Shown: positions 52,443 through 61,743, counted from the first letter of the stretch. The stretch: 64,000 nucleotides of DNA from Pseudomonas fluorescens (GCF_902497775.2 NZ_OZ024668.1:1449826-1513825), one strand, 5' to 3'. Translations and numbers: made by a program. The notes: a model not told the origin generated them from the sequence alone.

Positions 52443-54902
52443 TCACCACTTGTAGCTGACTTCGGCGACGACCGAACGGCCTTCACCCATGTTGCACGCC
52501 AGCGAGAAGAAGCACGAGGCGACATAGTACTTGTCGGTCAGGTTGTTGACGTTGACGCTGGCCTGGGCCCCGCGCAGGCTCGGGTCGAGCTTGCCCAGGT
52601 CGTAACGCACGGCGGCGTCATACAAGGTGTAGGAGGGCACCTTGAAGGTGTTCATGGCATCGCCGTAGGTGGAACCGGTGTACCGGGCGCCGACACCGAT
52701 GCTCAGGCCTTGCAGCGGATCGAAGGGGAAGCTGTAGTCGGCCCAGACCGAGGCCAGCTTGGCCGGCACCTTGAACGGCTGCTTGCCTTCGTTGCCGCTG
52801 TTGCTCTTGGTCACTTCCACGTCGCTGTAGGAGAACGAGCCGGTGAGCTTGAGGTCCTCGGCGACGGTGGTGATGGCTTCGAACTCGACACCTTTGGAAC
52901 GCACTTCGCCGGTCTGGATGCTGTAGCCGATGAACTCGGCGTCCGGCGTCAGGGCATTCTGTTTGGTCAGGTCGTACACCGACAAGGTCAGTTGCGTCTC
53001 GGTGCCCGGTGGCTGGTAACGAATGCCCGCTTCGTACTGCTTGCCGGTTTCCGGTTCGAAGGTCTTGCTGCCGCGTTGCGGCGCTCCGGTGCCGGCGATC
53101 GGGTTGAACGATTCGGAATAGCTCACATAGGGGGCGAAGCCGTTGTCGAACAGGTACACCAGGCCGGCGCGGCCGGTGAAGGCATCCCAGTCCTGGTCAG
53201 CAGTTTCGACGTCGGTGAAGCGGTCTTCGGTGCGGTTGCGTGCGTAGTCCTGGCGACCGCCGAGGGTCAGCACCCAGCGATCCCATTTCATCTGGTCCTG
53301 GAAGTAGTAACCGACCTGGGTATTGCGCTGCACGGTATTGACCCAGGCGGTGTAGACCGAGGTGTCGACCGGGGCACCGTAGCTGGGATCGAACACGTTG
53401 ATCGGCGTGGCGCGTCCCCAGCGTTCGTTACGGATCGACTTGCTCCAGCTGTAGTCCACGCCCATCAGGGTGGTGTGCGCGATCGGGCCGGTGTCGAAGC
53501 GTGCCTGCAGCTGGTTGTCGACCGTGAACAGATCGCCATAGGCATGGCGGATCTGGTAGTCGCGGTTTACCGAAGCGTTGGGTACGCCGTCGGGGCCGGT
53601 GACCAGCCCGCTGACCCGGGCCAGGTAGTTTTCCTGGTTGTCGAAGGTACTCCAGCGCAGGTTCTGGCGGACCGTCCAGGTGTCGTTGAACTCGTGGCTG
53701 AACTCGTAGCCCAGCGAGGTGCTTTCGACTTCTTCGGTGTCAAAGCTGGGTTCACCGATGAAGCGATCCATGGGCACCTTGCCGTACGGGCTGCTGCCGT
53801 TGACGGCGGCCCAGGGAATGGTGGTCGGGGCCAGGGCCTTGTTCTTCTGGTAGGCCGTGAGCACGGTCAGGCTGGTCTGCTCGTTCGGCCGCCAGGTCAG
53901 GCTCGGCGCCACGTAGGCACGGTCGTCGTCGGTATGGTCGTAGACGCCATCGGCTTCGCGGCCAAGGCCGACCAGGCGATACGACAGGGTCTTGTCTTCG
54001 TTGAGCGGGCCGCTGATGTCAAAGTTGGCCTGGCGACGATGACCGCTACCGCCGGAAATGGCGACTTCGCCACGCTCATAGTCGGTCGGGCGCTTGGAGA
54101 TCGAGTTGACCATGCCGCCGGGCTCGTTCTGCCCGAAGAGGATCGAGGTCGGGCCCTTGAGTACCTCGACCCGCTCCATGCCGTAGGGTTCTTCGCCGAT
54201 CATGCCGAAGAAACCCAGGGGGCGCAGGCGCAAGCCATCGCGGTAGGTGAACGAGATGGCGTAACCGCGCAGGAAGATGTTGTCGGCTGCGTTGCTCGCA
54301 CCACCAGAGTCGGCACGCACGCCGGAGGTATAGCTCAGGGCCTGGGACAGGCGCTGGGCACCGAGGTCGTCCATGCGTTCGCGGGTAATGACCGAGATGG
54401 CCTGCGGGTTTTCCAGGATCGGCGTATCGGTCTTGGTGCCGGTCAGGGTACGGCGGGCGATATAGCCGGGAGTTTCACCGTAGGGTGAGTCGGAGACCAG
54501 GGTCGAGGAGATGACACTGGCATCCAGGTTCAGCGCGCCATCGTCGGTCTTGGCCAGCAGGGTCAGGGTGTTGCCATCGAGGGAGTAGCGCAGCGACGTG
54601 CCGTTGAACAGTTGCTGGACTGCCTGGGCCACGCTCAAGCGCCCCTGTACCCCCTGGGTACGCAGGCCCTGGACCGAATCAGGGCTGTAGAGCACCTGCA
54701 GGTTGGTCTGTTCGGCCAGTTGGTTGAGCGCCGCCGTCATCGACTGGGCAGCAATGTTGAACTCGTATTGCTGGGTCTGCGCCTGAGCTTGTACCGGTGC
54801 AGCGACGGTCATCCCCAGGACCACTGCGGCAACCGGCGCCTTGAGGTAATGCCTCAGCAGCAAGGCGTGGGTGAGGGGTGTAAGTGAATGGCGAACCTGC
54901 AC
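52443..54902 (-). CDS. fpvA: Ferri-pyoverdine TonB-dependent receptor with signalling domain (FpvA)
   Basis: An 819-residue outer-membrane receptor. Order of parts: signal peptide ending PVQAQA (about residue 40), an STN signalling domain (YEFNIAAQSMTAALNQLA through SLDGNTLTLL) that contacts an anti-sigma partner (FpvR class), a plug with NPQAISVITRERMDDLGA and VEVLKGPTSILFGQNEPGG, and a 22-strand barrel closing with VVAEVSYKW, the aromatic end needed for assembly. Length matches FpvA (about 815). GTG at 54902 is chosen since GGGAG lies 8 bases upstream; the reading frame stays open upstream into pvdE but that is antisense-like filler with no start. It lies 112 bases after pvdE. Because receptor barrels co-vary with the peptide, it should be specific for the cognate pyoverdine. 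Confidence 0.93.
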   Translation of the reverse strand: MQVRHSLTPLTHALLLRHYLKAPVAAVVLGMTVAAPVQAQAQTQQYEFNIAAQSMTAALNQLAEQTNLQVLYSPDSVQGLRTQGVQGRLSVAQAVQQLFNGTSLRYSLDGNTLTLLAKTDDGALNLDASVISSTLVSDSPYGETPGYIARRTLTGTKTDTPILENPQAISVITRERMDDLGAQRLSQALSYTSGVRADSGGASNAADNIFLRGYAISFTYRDGLRLRPLGFFGMIGEEPYGMERVEVLKGPTSILFGQNEPGGMVNSISKRPTDYERGEVAISGGSGHRRQANFDISGPLNEDKTLSYRLVGLGREADGVYDHTDDDRAYVAPSLTWRPNEQTSLTVLTAYQKNKALAPTTIPWAAVNGSSPYGKVPMDRFIGEPSFDTEEVESTSLGYEFSHEFNDTWTVRQNLRWSTFDNQENYLARVSGLVTGPDGVPNASVNRDYQIRHAYGDLFTVDNQLQARFDTGPIAHTTLMGVDYSWSKSIRNERWGRATPINVFDPSYGAPVDTSVYTAWVNTVQRNTQVGYYFQDQMKWDRWVLTLGGRQDYARNRTEDRFTDVETADQDWDAFTGRAGLVYLFDNGFAPYVSYSESFNPIAGTGAPQRGSKTFEPETGKQYEAGIRYQPPGTETQLTLSVYDLTKQNALTPDAEFIGYSIQTGEVRSKGVEFEAITTVAEDLKLTGSFSYSDVEVTKSNSGNEGKQPFKVPAKLASVWADYSFPFDPLQGLSIGVGARYTGSTYGDAMNTFKVPSYTLYDAAVRYDLGKLDPSLRGAQASVNVNNLTDKYYVASCFFSLACNMGEGRSVVAEVSYKW

Positions 54903-54930
54903 GAATGAATGCTCCCAAGGTGGCAAGTGG

Positions 54931-54945
54931 TAATAATTTTTATTA
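54931..54945 (-). promoter_or_regulatory. AT-rich dyad upstream of fpvA (possible Fur site)
   Basis: TAATAATTTTTATTA is a 6-3-6 perfect dyad centred about 36 bases before the fpvA GTG, standing out in a GC-rich region. It resembles the TAAT/ATTA half-sites of Fur boxes. No TAAAT-N16-CGT site faces fpvA, so this is the best regulatory candidate visible. Confidence 0.35.
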
Positions 54946-54963
54946 ACTTTCAATGAAACGCAC

Positions 54964-55011
54964 GAGCGGGGCAAAACCGTACAAATATTTTTCCGGGAGT
55001 TTGCCCCGCTC
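54964..55011. other. Large hairpin between pvdE and fpvA
   Basis: GAGCGGGGCAAA at 54964-54975 and TTTGCCCCGCTC at 55000-55011 pair perfectly over 12 bases around a 24-base loop. It begins 3 bases after the pvdE stop. There is no T tract after the stem, so it is either a weak attenuator, an mRNA-stabilising 3' end or part of the fpvA promoter region. Confidence 0.7.
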
Positions 55012-55014
55012 CGG

Positions 55015-56664
55015 TCAGACGGGCTCGAGCGCCGTGCTGACGTGGCCGCGCTCCATGCGCACCAGTTGGTCGGCAACGCCGAAATAGCGATCGTCGTGGG
55101 AGATGACGATGATGGTTTTACCCAGACGCTTGAGGTCGGGCAGCAGCTCGGTATAGAAGATGCGGCGGAAGGTCGGGTCCTGGTCGGCGGCCCATTCGTC
55201 GAACACCAGAACGGGCCGCCCCTCCAGCCAGGCATTGAGCAGGGCCAGGCGCTTGCGTTGTCCGGTGGACAGGTCGGTGGTGCTGAAGGCGCCATTGTGG
55301 ATACTGACCTTGTGGGCAATTTCAAGCCGCTGAAGGTACTTGTCGGCATCCTTGGGGACGCTCTGCGTGCCCTCGACCAGCTCGTCGAACAGGTAGTAGT
55401 CGGCGAAGATGGTCGTGAACAACTGGCGGTAGTCATCCCGGGTTGCCGCCACCACGGCCTCGCCGTTGACCGCGATATGCCCTTGTTGCGGTTCGTACAA
55501 GCCCAGCAGCAGCTTGATCAGGGTTGTCTTGCCGCAGCCGTTTTCGCCGACGATGAACACGATCTCTCCGGGCGCCAACTGCAGGTTTATCGGGCCGACA
55601 CTGAACGGTTCGACGCCAGGGCTGGCGGGGTAGGTGTAACGCACATCGACCAGTTCCAGGCTGTGCAACGTCGTTGCGGCAGGTGCTGCAGCATCGAGCA
55701 GCAGGTGCGGCTCGGGCGACGAGAACTGCTCGGACAGCTCGGCGATACGCCTGAAGGCAATCTGTGCGCGGCTGACAATCGGCAGGGTGGTGATCAAGTG
55801 TTCCAGCGGCCCTTTCATGTACAGCAATACCAGCACGAAACCGCTCATCACCGTCTTGTCGTTGCTCGGCCAGAGGGATTGCAGCGTCAGCGCCAGGCCG
55901 ATCACGACAAAGAACAGCATCGAGCCAAGGCTTTTGGCAATGACAAAGGTGTTGATCGAACGCACCTGGGTATTGCAGATGCTGTCAGCGGTGCGACGAA
56001 TGCCATCGATCAGCATGCGTTGGCGCCGGGGGCGGTGCATGCGCAGTTCCTTGGCGCCCTCGGCAACCGCATGATAATGCTTCTGCAACTGGTCCTCGGC
56101 TTCGCGCGCCGCCACGAAGCCACGGATGCCGCGTGCCCGGGCCACGTACTGGATGGCCGTGCCCAGGCCGATGGCAACCAGGATCAGCAGGAACATCGGC
56201 AGCGACAGCCAGGCCAGATAGCCCAGGCAACCCAGGGTTACCGTCAGGGAAATGGCCAGCGGGGCAAAGGCATAGGCAAAATCGCTGACGGTGTCGACGT
56301 CATGAGTCAGCACCGGGATCAGGCGGTGGCTGCGGTAGCGCTCAATTTGCTCGATGGGCGCCGACAAGACCTTCTCACCGAGGTTCTTGCGCAGCGCGGC
56401 AATGACATGCTGACCGACATAGTTGGTGCCGATGTCCGAACAGATACTACTCAGCAACGCCACCACGCAGAGTCCGCAAAAAGCCAGCACCACGCCCTGG
56501 CTGAGGCCGTTTTCGGCGTGCAGGCCATTGTTGATGGTCGCCAGCAGGGCCGTGACCGACAGGCCGCCGAGCATTCCCAGCAAGGTGGCAAGGCCAACGG
56601 TCGGCCAGAATGGCTTGAGCAGGGCAAAGAGTTGGCGGATCGCGCCGGGTGGGTGATTGCTCAT
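55015..56664 (-). CDS. pvdE: Pyoverdine precursor exporter PvdE (ABC transporter)
   Basis: A 549-residue fused membrane/ATPase exporter of the cyclic-peptide (SyrD/PvdE) type. About six hydrophobic segments fill the first 320 residues (for example VGLATLLGMLGGLSVTALLA, LPMFLLILVAIGLGTAI). The nucleotide domain has Walker A GENGCGKTTL, signature LSTGQRKRLA and Walker B PVLVFDEWAADQDP; LSTGQRKR is characteristic of this subfamily. It moves the cytoplasmic acylated pyoverdine precursor to the periplasm. Length agrees with PAO1 PvdE. It starts 15 bases after the pvdA stop, so pvdA and pvdE share the promoter at 58099-58122. Confidence 0.95.
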   Translation of the reverse strand: MSNHPPGAIRQLFALLKPFWPTVGLATLLGMLGGLSVTALLATINNGLHAENGLSQGVVLAFCGLCVVALLSSICSDIGTNYVGQHVIAALRKNLGEKVLSAPIEQIERYRSHRLIPVLTHDVDTVSDFAYAFAPLAISLTVTLGCLGYLAWLSLPMFLLILVAIGLGTAIQYVARARGIRGFVAAREAEDQLQKHYHAVAEGAKELRMHRPRRQRMLIDGIRRTADSICNTQVRSINTFVIAKSLGSMLFFVVIGLALTLQSLWPSNDKTVMSGFVLVLLYMKGPLEHLITTLPIVSRAQIAFRRIAELSEQFSSPEPHLLLDAAAPAATTLHSLELVDVRYTYPASPGVEPFSVGPINLQLAPGEIVFIVGENGCGKTTLIKLLLGLYEPQQGHIAVNGEAVVAATRDDYRQLFTTIFADYYLFDELVEGTQSVPKDADKYLQRLEIAHKVSIHNGAFSTTDLSTGQRKRLALLNAWLEGRPVLVFDEWAADQDPTFRRIFYTELLPDLKRLGKTIIVISHDDRYFGVADQLVRMERGHVSTALEPV

Positions 56665-56679
56665 GACGCGGTTCCTGTT

Positions 56680-58023
56680 TCAGGCGCGGGAGAGGGCGAC
56701 GATGTCGGCCTGCAGGGGGACGGGCTGCGCTTTGTGCGCCAGGCTGTGATACAGCGACTGGCCGATTTCCGCTGCACGGGCAGGCAGCACCGAAAGCAAG
56801 GTATCGCTCAAGCCATGGGACGCTTCGCAGAAACCCTGCAGGTAGACCGCCGCCTGCAGGTCGGGGCTGGCCAGGGCGCGATAGTCGCGATCAACGCTGA
56901 AGTCTTCCAGGTAACCTTGCAGTGGCGCCAGCAGTTCGCGATGAGAGCGGCGCTCGTAGCCGGTCGCCAGGATCACTGCGTCATAGCGGTGGGTCTGTTG
57001 CTGGTGGGTGGCCAGGTCCTGCAGGGTCAGCTCGATGCCCTCGGCGGTGGCGGTGGCACACTCAACCTGGCGCCGGCACAGCACGGCATGGCGGAACTGG
57101 TGCGCGACTTTCTGCCGGTAGAGGATGCCGTAGATGCGCTCGAGCAGATCGACATCGACCACCGAATAGTTGGTGTTGTGATACTCGTCGATGAGCTTCT
57201 TGCGCTCGGGATGGCTCTGGTTGAACACCAGGTCGGTGTACATCGGCGCGAAGATCTCGTTGACGAACGGACTGTCGTCGGCCGGCTTGAGGGCCGAGGC
57301 ACGCACGATCATATCGACCTTGACCGACGGGTAGCTGTCATTGAGGTCGATGAAGGCTTCGGCGGCGCTTTGTCCCGAACCGATGATGGCGATGCGCATC
57401 GGCTTGCCCTGGGCGCAGGGCAGTGCCTCAAGGCTGCTCAGGTAGCGCGAATGGTGAAACACCCGCGGGTCATCCTTGAATGCGGTGAAGGTTGCCGGCA
57501 CCTTCGGCGTACCGCCGGTGCCGACCACCACGGCGTGCGCCAGGCGGCTGTGTTCGTGGCCGTGAGCATCGCGGGAAATCACGTTCAGGTGTTGCACCTT
57601 GCCGGCCTCCAGCACCGGTTCGATCCGCGCTACTTCCTCGCCGTACTGCGCCTGGTTGGCAAAGTGCTCGGCGGCCCAGCGCAAGTAGTCGTTGTACTCC
57701 AGGCGGCAAGGATAGAAGGTGCCCAGGTTGATGAAATCGACCAGGCGCTGCTTCTGGTGCAGGTAATTGACGAAGCTGTAGGGGCTGGTGGGGTTGCGCA
57801 GCGACACCAGGTCCTTGAGGAAAGAGATCTGCAGTTCGCTCTGGGTCGCCAGGGTATTGCCGTGCCAGCGGTAATCGACCTGTTTGTCGATGAACAGCGC
57901 ATCGAGGGCGTAGCCATTGGTCTCGGCGAGCTCTTCCAGGGCAATGGCCAGGGCCAGGTTGGAAGGGCCGAAGCCCACGCCGATGAGGTCGTGGACCTTC
58001 TTGGAGGTAAGGGTCTGGCTCAT
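56680..58023 (-). CDS. pvdA: L-ornithine N5-monooxygenase PvdA
   Basis: A 447-residue flavin- and NADPH-dependent monooxygenase (PvdA/SidA family) that makes N5-hydroxyornithine, the hydroxamate precursor. The FAD motif GVGFGPSNLA is at residues 15-24, the NADPH motif IIGSGQSAAE in the middle, and VILATGYERR near the C-terminal part. The start ATG is 58023 (MSQTLTSKKV); in-frame extension to 58116 lacks a ribosome site and would cover the promoter. It has its own perfect PvdS-type box 75-98 bases upstream. No hydroxyornithine formylase or acetylase gene is nearby, so the product should enter the peptide unmodified, fitting a cyclic hydroxyornithine at the end of the chain. Confidence 0.96.
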   Translation of the reverse strand: MSQTLTSKKVHDLIGVGFGPSNLALAIALEELAETNGYALDALFIDKQVDYRWHGNTLATQSELQISFLKDLVSLRNPTSPYSFVNYLHQKQRLVDFINLGTFYPCRLEYNDYLRWAAEHFANQAQYGEEVARIEPVLEAGKVQHLNVISRDAHGHEHSRLAHAVVVGTGGTPKVPATFTAFKDDPRVFHHSRYLSSLEALPCAQGKPMRIAIIGSGQSAAEAFIDLNDSYPSVKVDMIVRASALKPADDSPFVNEIFAPMYTDLVFNQSHPERKKLIDEYHNTNYSVVDVDLLERIYGILYRQKVAHQFRHAVLCRRQVECATATAEGIELTLQDLATHQQQTHRYDAVILATGYERRSHRELLAPLQGYLEDFSVDRDYRALASPDLQAAVYLQGFCEASHGLSDTLLSVLPARAAEIGQSLYHSLAHKAQPVPLQADIVALSRA

Positions 58024-58098
58024 GCTGTGATTCCTTGAAGTGTCGAGGCGGGCGCATCGAGGAGGCGGCCCCAGGGCCTGCGGGAGTACATCGATAGG

Positions 58099-58122
58099 AC
58101 GAGCAGGGCGGGGCACAATTTA
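58099..58122 (-). promoter_or_regulatory. PvdS-type promoter for pvdA-pvdE
   Basis: On the minus strand: TAAAT (58122-58118), exactly 16 bases, then CGT (58101-58099), a perfect match to the iron-starvation box, preceded by GC as in the extended consensus GCTAAAT. It sits 76 bases before the pvdA ATG. Confidence 0.85.
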
Positions 58123-58136
58123 GCCAGCGCGGCGGC

Positions 58137-59000
58137 TTAGAGTTCGCGTACCAGGCGTACCCCGATCCAGTCGCCACGGTTGTCCGGGACACTGGCGTTA
58201 CGGTTCCCCGAACGCGAGAAAATCGGCGCCTCGCCCCAGTCGTTGCCGCGGATCACCACCACCTTGCACTCGGCTTGTTGCCAGGCGCTGCCGTCATTCG
58301 GGGCGCCTTCGTAGCTGTCGTGATAACAGTCGGCGACCCACTCGTAGACGTTGCCGTGCATGTCATACACACCCAACGCATTGGCCGGGTAACTGCCCAC
58401 TGGCGAGCTGAAACTGAAGCCATCCTTGGGCCCGTACACGTTGGCGTTACGGCTGATCTGGTAGTCGCCATCCGGGTCCAGCTCGAACGGGAACGGCCCG
58501 CTGCTGCCGGCGCGGGCGGCGTACTCGCGCTCGGCTTCGCTGATCATCCGGTAGTGCTTGCCGGTCTTTTTCGTCAGCCAGTCGGCATAGGCCTGGACGT
58601 CGTGGTAGCTCATGCACACCGCCGGTTGCCGCGGGCCTTGTTGATAGCGCGGCTTGCTGGCCTTGCACTCGCGACCCGGACGGCTGTCGCCGTCGGCGAT
58701 CTTGACGCCGGACTCGCGCAGGTAGGCGTCCCATTCACCGGCCGTGACCTGGTAGCGGCTGATGGCGAACGGCTTGGCGAAGGTCACGCGGTGTTGCGGG
58801 CCTTCATCGGCCTGGCGGCCGGGTTCGTTTTCCGGGGTGCCCATGGTGAAGCTGCCGGCCGGCAGTACGAGCATTTCCGGGCAGCTACTTTTGCAGTCGC
58901 GAAACACTTTGCCGGGCTGCGGCGCCTCGGCGGCGTGTGCGGTAGCGATGCTGGCCACCAGGGCGAGCAGGGACAACGGGAAGCGCAGGGATGAGGACAT
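58137..59000 (-). CDS. pvdO: Pyoverdine maturation protein PvdO (FGE-sulfatase domain)
   Basis: A 287-residue periplasmic protein with a signal peptide (MSSSLRFPLSLLALVASIATAHA) and a formylglycine-generating-enzyme (SUMF1) fold. Family landmarks: MLVLPAGSFTMGTPENEPG, ISRYQVTAGEWDAYL, AVCMSYHDVQAYADWL, GVYDMHGNVYEWVADC and a final GVRLVREL. PvdO is needed for the last oxidation of dihydropyoverdine to the fluorescent chromophore. It lies 12 bases after pvdN and is the last gene of the pvdM-N-O unit; pvdA downstream has its own promoter. Confidence 0.94.
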   Translation of the reverse strand: MSSSLRFPLSLLALVASIATAHAAEAPQPGKVFRDCKSSCPEMLVLPAGSFTMGTPENEPGRQADEGPQHRVTFAKPFAISRYQVTAGEWDAYLRESGVKIADGDSRPGRECKASKPRYQQGPRQPAVCMSYHDVQAYADWLTKKTGKHYRMISEAEREYAARAGSSGPFPFELDPDGDYQISRNANVYGPKDGFSFSSPVGSYPANALGVYDMHGNVYEWVADCYHDSYEGAPNDGSAWQQAECKVVVIRGNDWGEAPIFSRSGNRNASVPDNRGDWIGVRLVREL

Positions 59001-59012
59001 GGGAAAGCCTTT

Positions 59013-60296
59013 TCAGAGTTTTTTAACCAGCAGGGCCATGGCCCGATCAATTTCCTGCTCGTTGTTGAGCAGGCCCGGCGCCATGCGCAGCACCGGGCCG
59101 ACATCGCGGTGCACGGCATCGACGACAACGCGTTGTTCGTTGAGGTAGGCGGCGATGGCGTCCGGGTCACGATCCTTGATGCGCAGGAAGGTGAAACCGG
59201 CAGAAAATTCGCGGCTCTGCGGCGTCACCAGTTCGATGGCGCTGTGCTCCTTGAGCTGCGCCTTGAGGTAGTCGTTGAGTTGATGGATGCGTTGCTCGAC
59301 ATCGGCCTTGCCCAGTTGCAGGTGCAACTCGAAGGCCTTGCCCAGCGCCCAGCGGTGTTCGAAGGCGTGGTAGCCGCCGGGGGTCATGATGGTGGCGAAG
59401 TCTTCGTCTTCGGAGAAGGTCGCGAAGGTTGGCACCAGGTGCTGCATTTTCTCTGAGGCGGCGCAGATGATCCCGGTGCCGCGCGGGCCGAACATCCACT
59501 TGTGGGTGCCGGCGATAAAGTAGTCGCAGTTGAAGTCGGCGAAGTTCTGGTTCTCTACGCCGAAGCCGTGCACACCGTCGATCACATACAGAATGCGCTC
59601 GTTTTCATCACGATCACGGTTGTGCTGGCGGACCAGCTTGCCGATCTCGCCGACCGGCAACTTGACCCCGCTGCCAGAGTGCACCCAGGTCATGCCGAGC
59701 ACCCGGGTGTTGGGCTTGATGGCCTGGTCGAGCGTGCTCAGCAACTGGTCGGTGGACAGCTCCCGCGGCTGGTTGAACAGGCGCAGCTTGCGCACCTGGG
59801 TGCCCTGGCGCTGCTGGCGAAAGCCGAGGATCCTGTTGGTTGAGTAGTGCTCGTGCTCGGTGGTCAGGATCTCCTGGTCGGCGCGCACCTTCAGGCCGCC
59901 GTAGATCATCCCCAGGCCTTCGGTGGTGCTGCCGGTCAGGGCGATCTGCCGGGGTTTGACCTGCAGGTAACGCGCAGCCCAGTCGCGCACTTCGCCTTCG
60001 CGCTTCCACTCGCTTTGCGTCTCCCAGTCGACCCAGCTGGCGGGGTGGCGGTCGATCTGCGCGCGGTAGTAGTCGATGGCGTCCTGCACCGGCTTGGGGT
60101 GGGCGGTAACCAGGAAGTTGGCAAAGTGGGCATAGCTCGGGTCCAGCGGAAACAGCTGGCGCAGTTGCTGCCATTTGTCCTTGTCGCTCAGCGGCGGTGC
60201 GCCCGCAGCCAGGGCATCGGGCAGCAGCGAGCCGGCGAGTGGCAGGCTGGCGGCGAGCACCCCGGCCTGCTTGAGAAAGGTACGGCGGTCAGTCAT
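59013..60296 (-). CDS. pvdN: Periplasmic PLP-dependent enzyme PvdN (Tat-exported)
   Basis: A 427-residue class V aminotransferase-fold enzyme. The N terminus MTDRRTFLKQAGVLAAS is a twin-arginine signal (R-R-x-F-L-K), so it is exported folded with PLP bound. The PLP lysine is predicted at Lys266 in AGTHKWMFGPRG. PvdN converts the glutamate side group of the pyoverdine chromophore to succinamide in the periplasm, according to work in P. aeruginosa and P. fluorescens. The start at 60296 is fixed by the Tat motif; upstream in-frame sequence to 60422 belongs to the pvdM end. It lies 16 bases after pvdM. Confidence 0.94.
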   Translation of the reverse strand: MTDRRTFLKQAGVLAASLPLAGSLLPDALAAGAPPLSDKDKWQQLRQLFPLDPSYAHFANFLVTAHPKPVQDAIDYYRAQIDRHPASWVDWETQSEWKREGEVRDWAARYLQVKPRQIALTGSTTEGLGMIYGGLKVRADQEILTTEHEHYSTNRILGFRQQRQGTQVRKLRLFNQPRELSTDQLLSTLDQAIKPNTRVLGMTWVHSGSGVKLPVGEIGKLVRQHNRDRDENERILYVIDGVHGFGVENQNFADFNCDYFIAGTHKWMFGPRGTGIICAASEKMQHLVPTFATFSEDEDFATIMTPGGYHAFEHRWALGKAFELHLQLGKADVEQRIHQLNDYLKAQLKEHSAIELVTPQSREFSAGFTFLRIKDRDPDAIAAYLNEQRVVVDAVHRDVGPVLRMAPGLLNNEQEIDRAMALLVKKL

Positions 60297-60312
60297 GTCG
60301 GGCGCTTTCCGC

Positions 60313-61662
60313 TCAAGGGGTGGCAGTGGCGGCAACGGGCTGGGCGCTTTTTTGCACCTGCTCCCACACCCGCAGGAAGTTGCCGGCCCAGAGCTTGCCG
60401 ATATCGGCCTCGGAGTACCCACGGCTCAGCAGTTCGGCGGTGACGTTGCGGATCTCGCTGACATCCTTGAAGCCCTCCAGGCCGCCACCGTCGTTGAAGT
60501 CGGAGCTGATGCCGACATGGTCGATGCCAACCTTTTTCACTGTGTAGTCGATGGCGTCGACAAAGTCCTTGAGCGTGGCTTTGGGCTCTTGGTCGAGGAT
60601 GCCGTACAGGCTGTTGGCGTATTCACCAAAGCGCGCCTCTGGCCAGATGGCAATCACCGCATCGCCCGGCATCAGCGCGTTGGCCAGGCCCTGCAAGGGT
60701 TGCAGGTCAAAGCGCACGCGCAGGGCTTCGAGCTTGTCCAGGGTCGGCTTGGTCAGCGGCTTGAGGTATTGGCCGAAACCGACCACCTGGATCACGCCGC
60801 CGCTGTCCTTGATCAGTTGCAGCTCTTTGTCGCTGAGGTTGCGCGGAATATCCACCAGGGCCCGCGGCGCCGAGTGCGAGGCCACGAACGGCGCACGGCT
60901 CAGGCGTGCGACATCTTCCAGGGCCAGGGTCGACATCTGCGACACGTCGATGATCACCCCCAGTTCGTTGAGGCGCTTGACTGCTTGCTCGCCCAGCGGC
61001 GACAGACCGCCAAGGGCGTCGGCGGTGTCATTGAAGAACGGCAGTGGCCGCGACGAGTCGGCCCAGTCGTTGTTGCCGGTGTAGCTGAAGCCGAACATGC
61101 GCATGCCGCGCTGGGTCCACAGGTCCAGTTGCGACAGGTCGTGGCCCAGCGGGTAGGCATTGAGCATGCTGATGAACACGGCGAATTTGCCTTCGCCGTT
61201 GAGGCGGCGGAAATCATCCGGGGTGTAGGCGATGCCGACCTGGTTGGGGAAGTCGCGGACCATGTTGCTGATGATCTTGTAGCGCACTTCCTGCTGGTGC
61301 CGGGCTTCATCGACAAAACCTGGGGTAGGGCGGTGCGGCGCGTTGGCGCCGTTCCACAGTTCCGGCCAGCCGAAGATGGTCAGCGCTGCGCCAGACAAAC
61401 GTCCTTGCCCGGCCTTGACCAGGTCGAACTGGCCGTGGCCGTCCTTGTCGATCTCGTTGCCGGCGCTACCCAGGTTCAGCGGCACGGTGACATGGCTGTC
61501 GAACGACAGCATGTGTTCATGCAAGGCATTGGCCTGCTCGACGATCTGGCGCGGGTAACCGTGCTGCACTTTGAAGTACAGGTAGCCGGCGGTGGCAGCG
61601 GCCACTGTCAGGGCCAGGGGCAGGCCGATGTAGAAGACTTTGCGGAAACGGGATTTGGTCAT
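60313..61662 (-). CDS. pvdM: Pyoverdine maturation protein PvdM (membrane dipeptidase family)
   Basis: A 449-residue periplasmic protein of the renal dipeptidase (peptidase M19) family. An N-terminal hydrophobic helix (KVFYIGLPLALTVAAATAG) anchors or exports it. Landmarks include FDSHVTVPLN near the start (first metal His is the His here), ELGVIIDVSQMSTLALEDV, PFVASHSAPRAL and VGIDHVGISSDFNDGGG. PvdM is required for periplasmic maturation of the pyoverdine precursor; its exact reaction is unsettled. ATG 61662 (MTKSRFRK) is preferred because GAG lies 6 bases upstream; ATG 61668 is an alternative. First gene of pvdM-N-O behind a perfect PvdS-type site. Confidence 0.93.
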   Translation of the reverse strand: MTKSRFRKVFYIGLPLALTVAAATAGYLYFKVQHGYPRQIVEQANALHEHMLSFDSHVTVPLNLGSAGNEIDKDGHGQFDLVKAGQGRLSGAALTIFGWPELWNGANAPHRPTPGFVDEARHQQEVRYKIISNMVRDFPNQVGIAYTPDDFRRLNGEGKFAVFISMLNAYPLGHDLSQLDLWTQRGMRMFGFSYTGNNDWADSSRPLPFFNDTADALGGLSPLGEQAVKRLNELGVIIDVSQMSTLALEDVARLSRAPFVASHSAPRALVDIPRNLSDKELQLIKDSGGVIQVVGFGQYLKPLTKPTLDKLEALRVRFDLQPLQGLANALMPGDAVIAIWPEARFGEYANSLYGILDQEPKATLKDFVDAIDYTVKKVGIDHVGISSDFNDGGGLEGFKDVSEIRNVTAELLSRGYSEADIGKLWAGNFLRVWEQVQKSAQPVAATATP

Positions 61663-61743
61663 TGCCATCTCGACACTGGGCTGATCGGACCGGCTCGCCC
61701 GTTGCACAGGCGTGCCGGGGGCAAAGCGCGGGTATCAGGAGGG

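Noticed and set aside
52389-54488. Open frame of about 700 codons antisense to fpvA
   Set aside because: The minus strand encodes a complete TonB receptor; the plus-strand translation has no recognisable motif.
54903-55436. N-terminal extension of fpvA upstream of 54902
   Set aside because: The frame is open but low-complexity and overlaps pvdE in another frame. The signal peptide and ribosome site fix the start at 54902.
55042-58038. Open frame of about 1,000 codons antisense to pvdE and pvdA
   Set aside because: It spans two well-defined opposite-strand genes and their junction and is an artefact of base composition.
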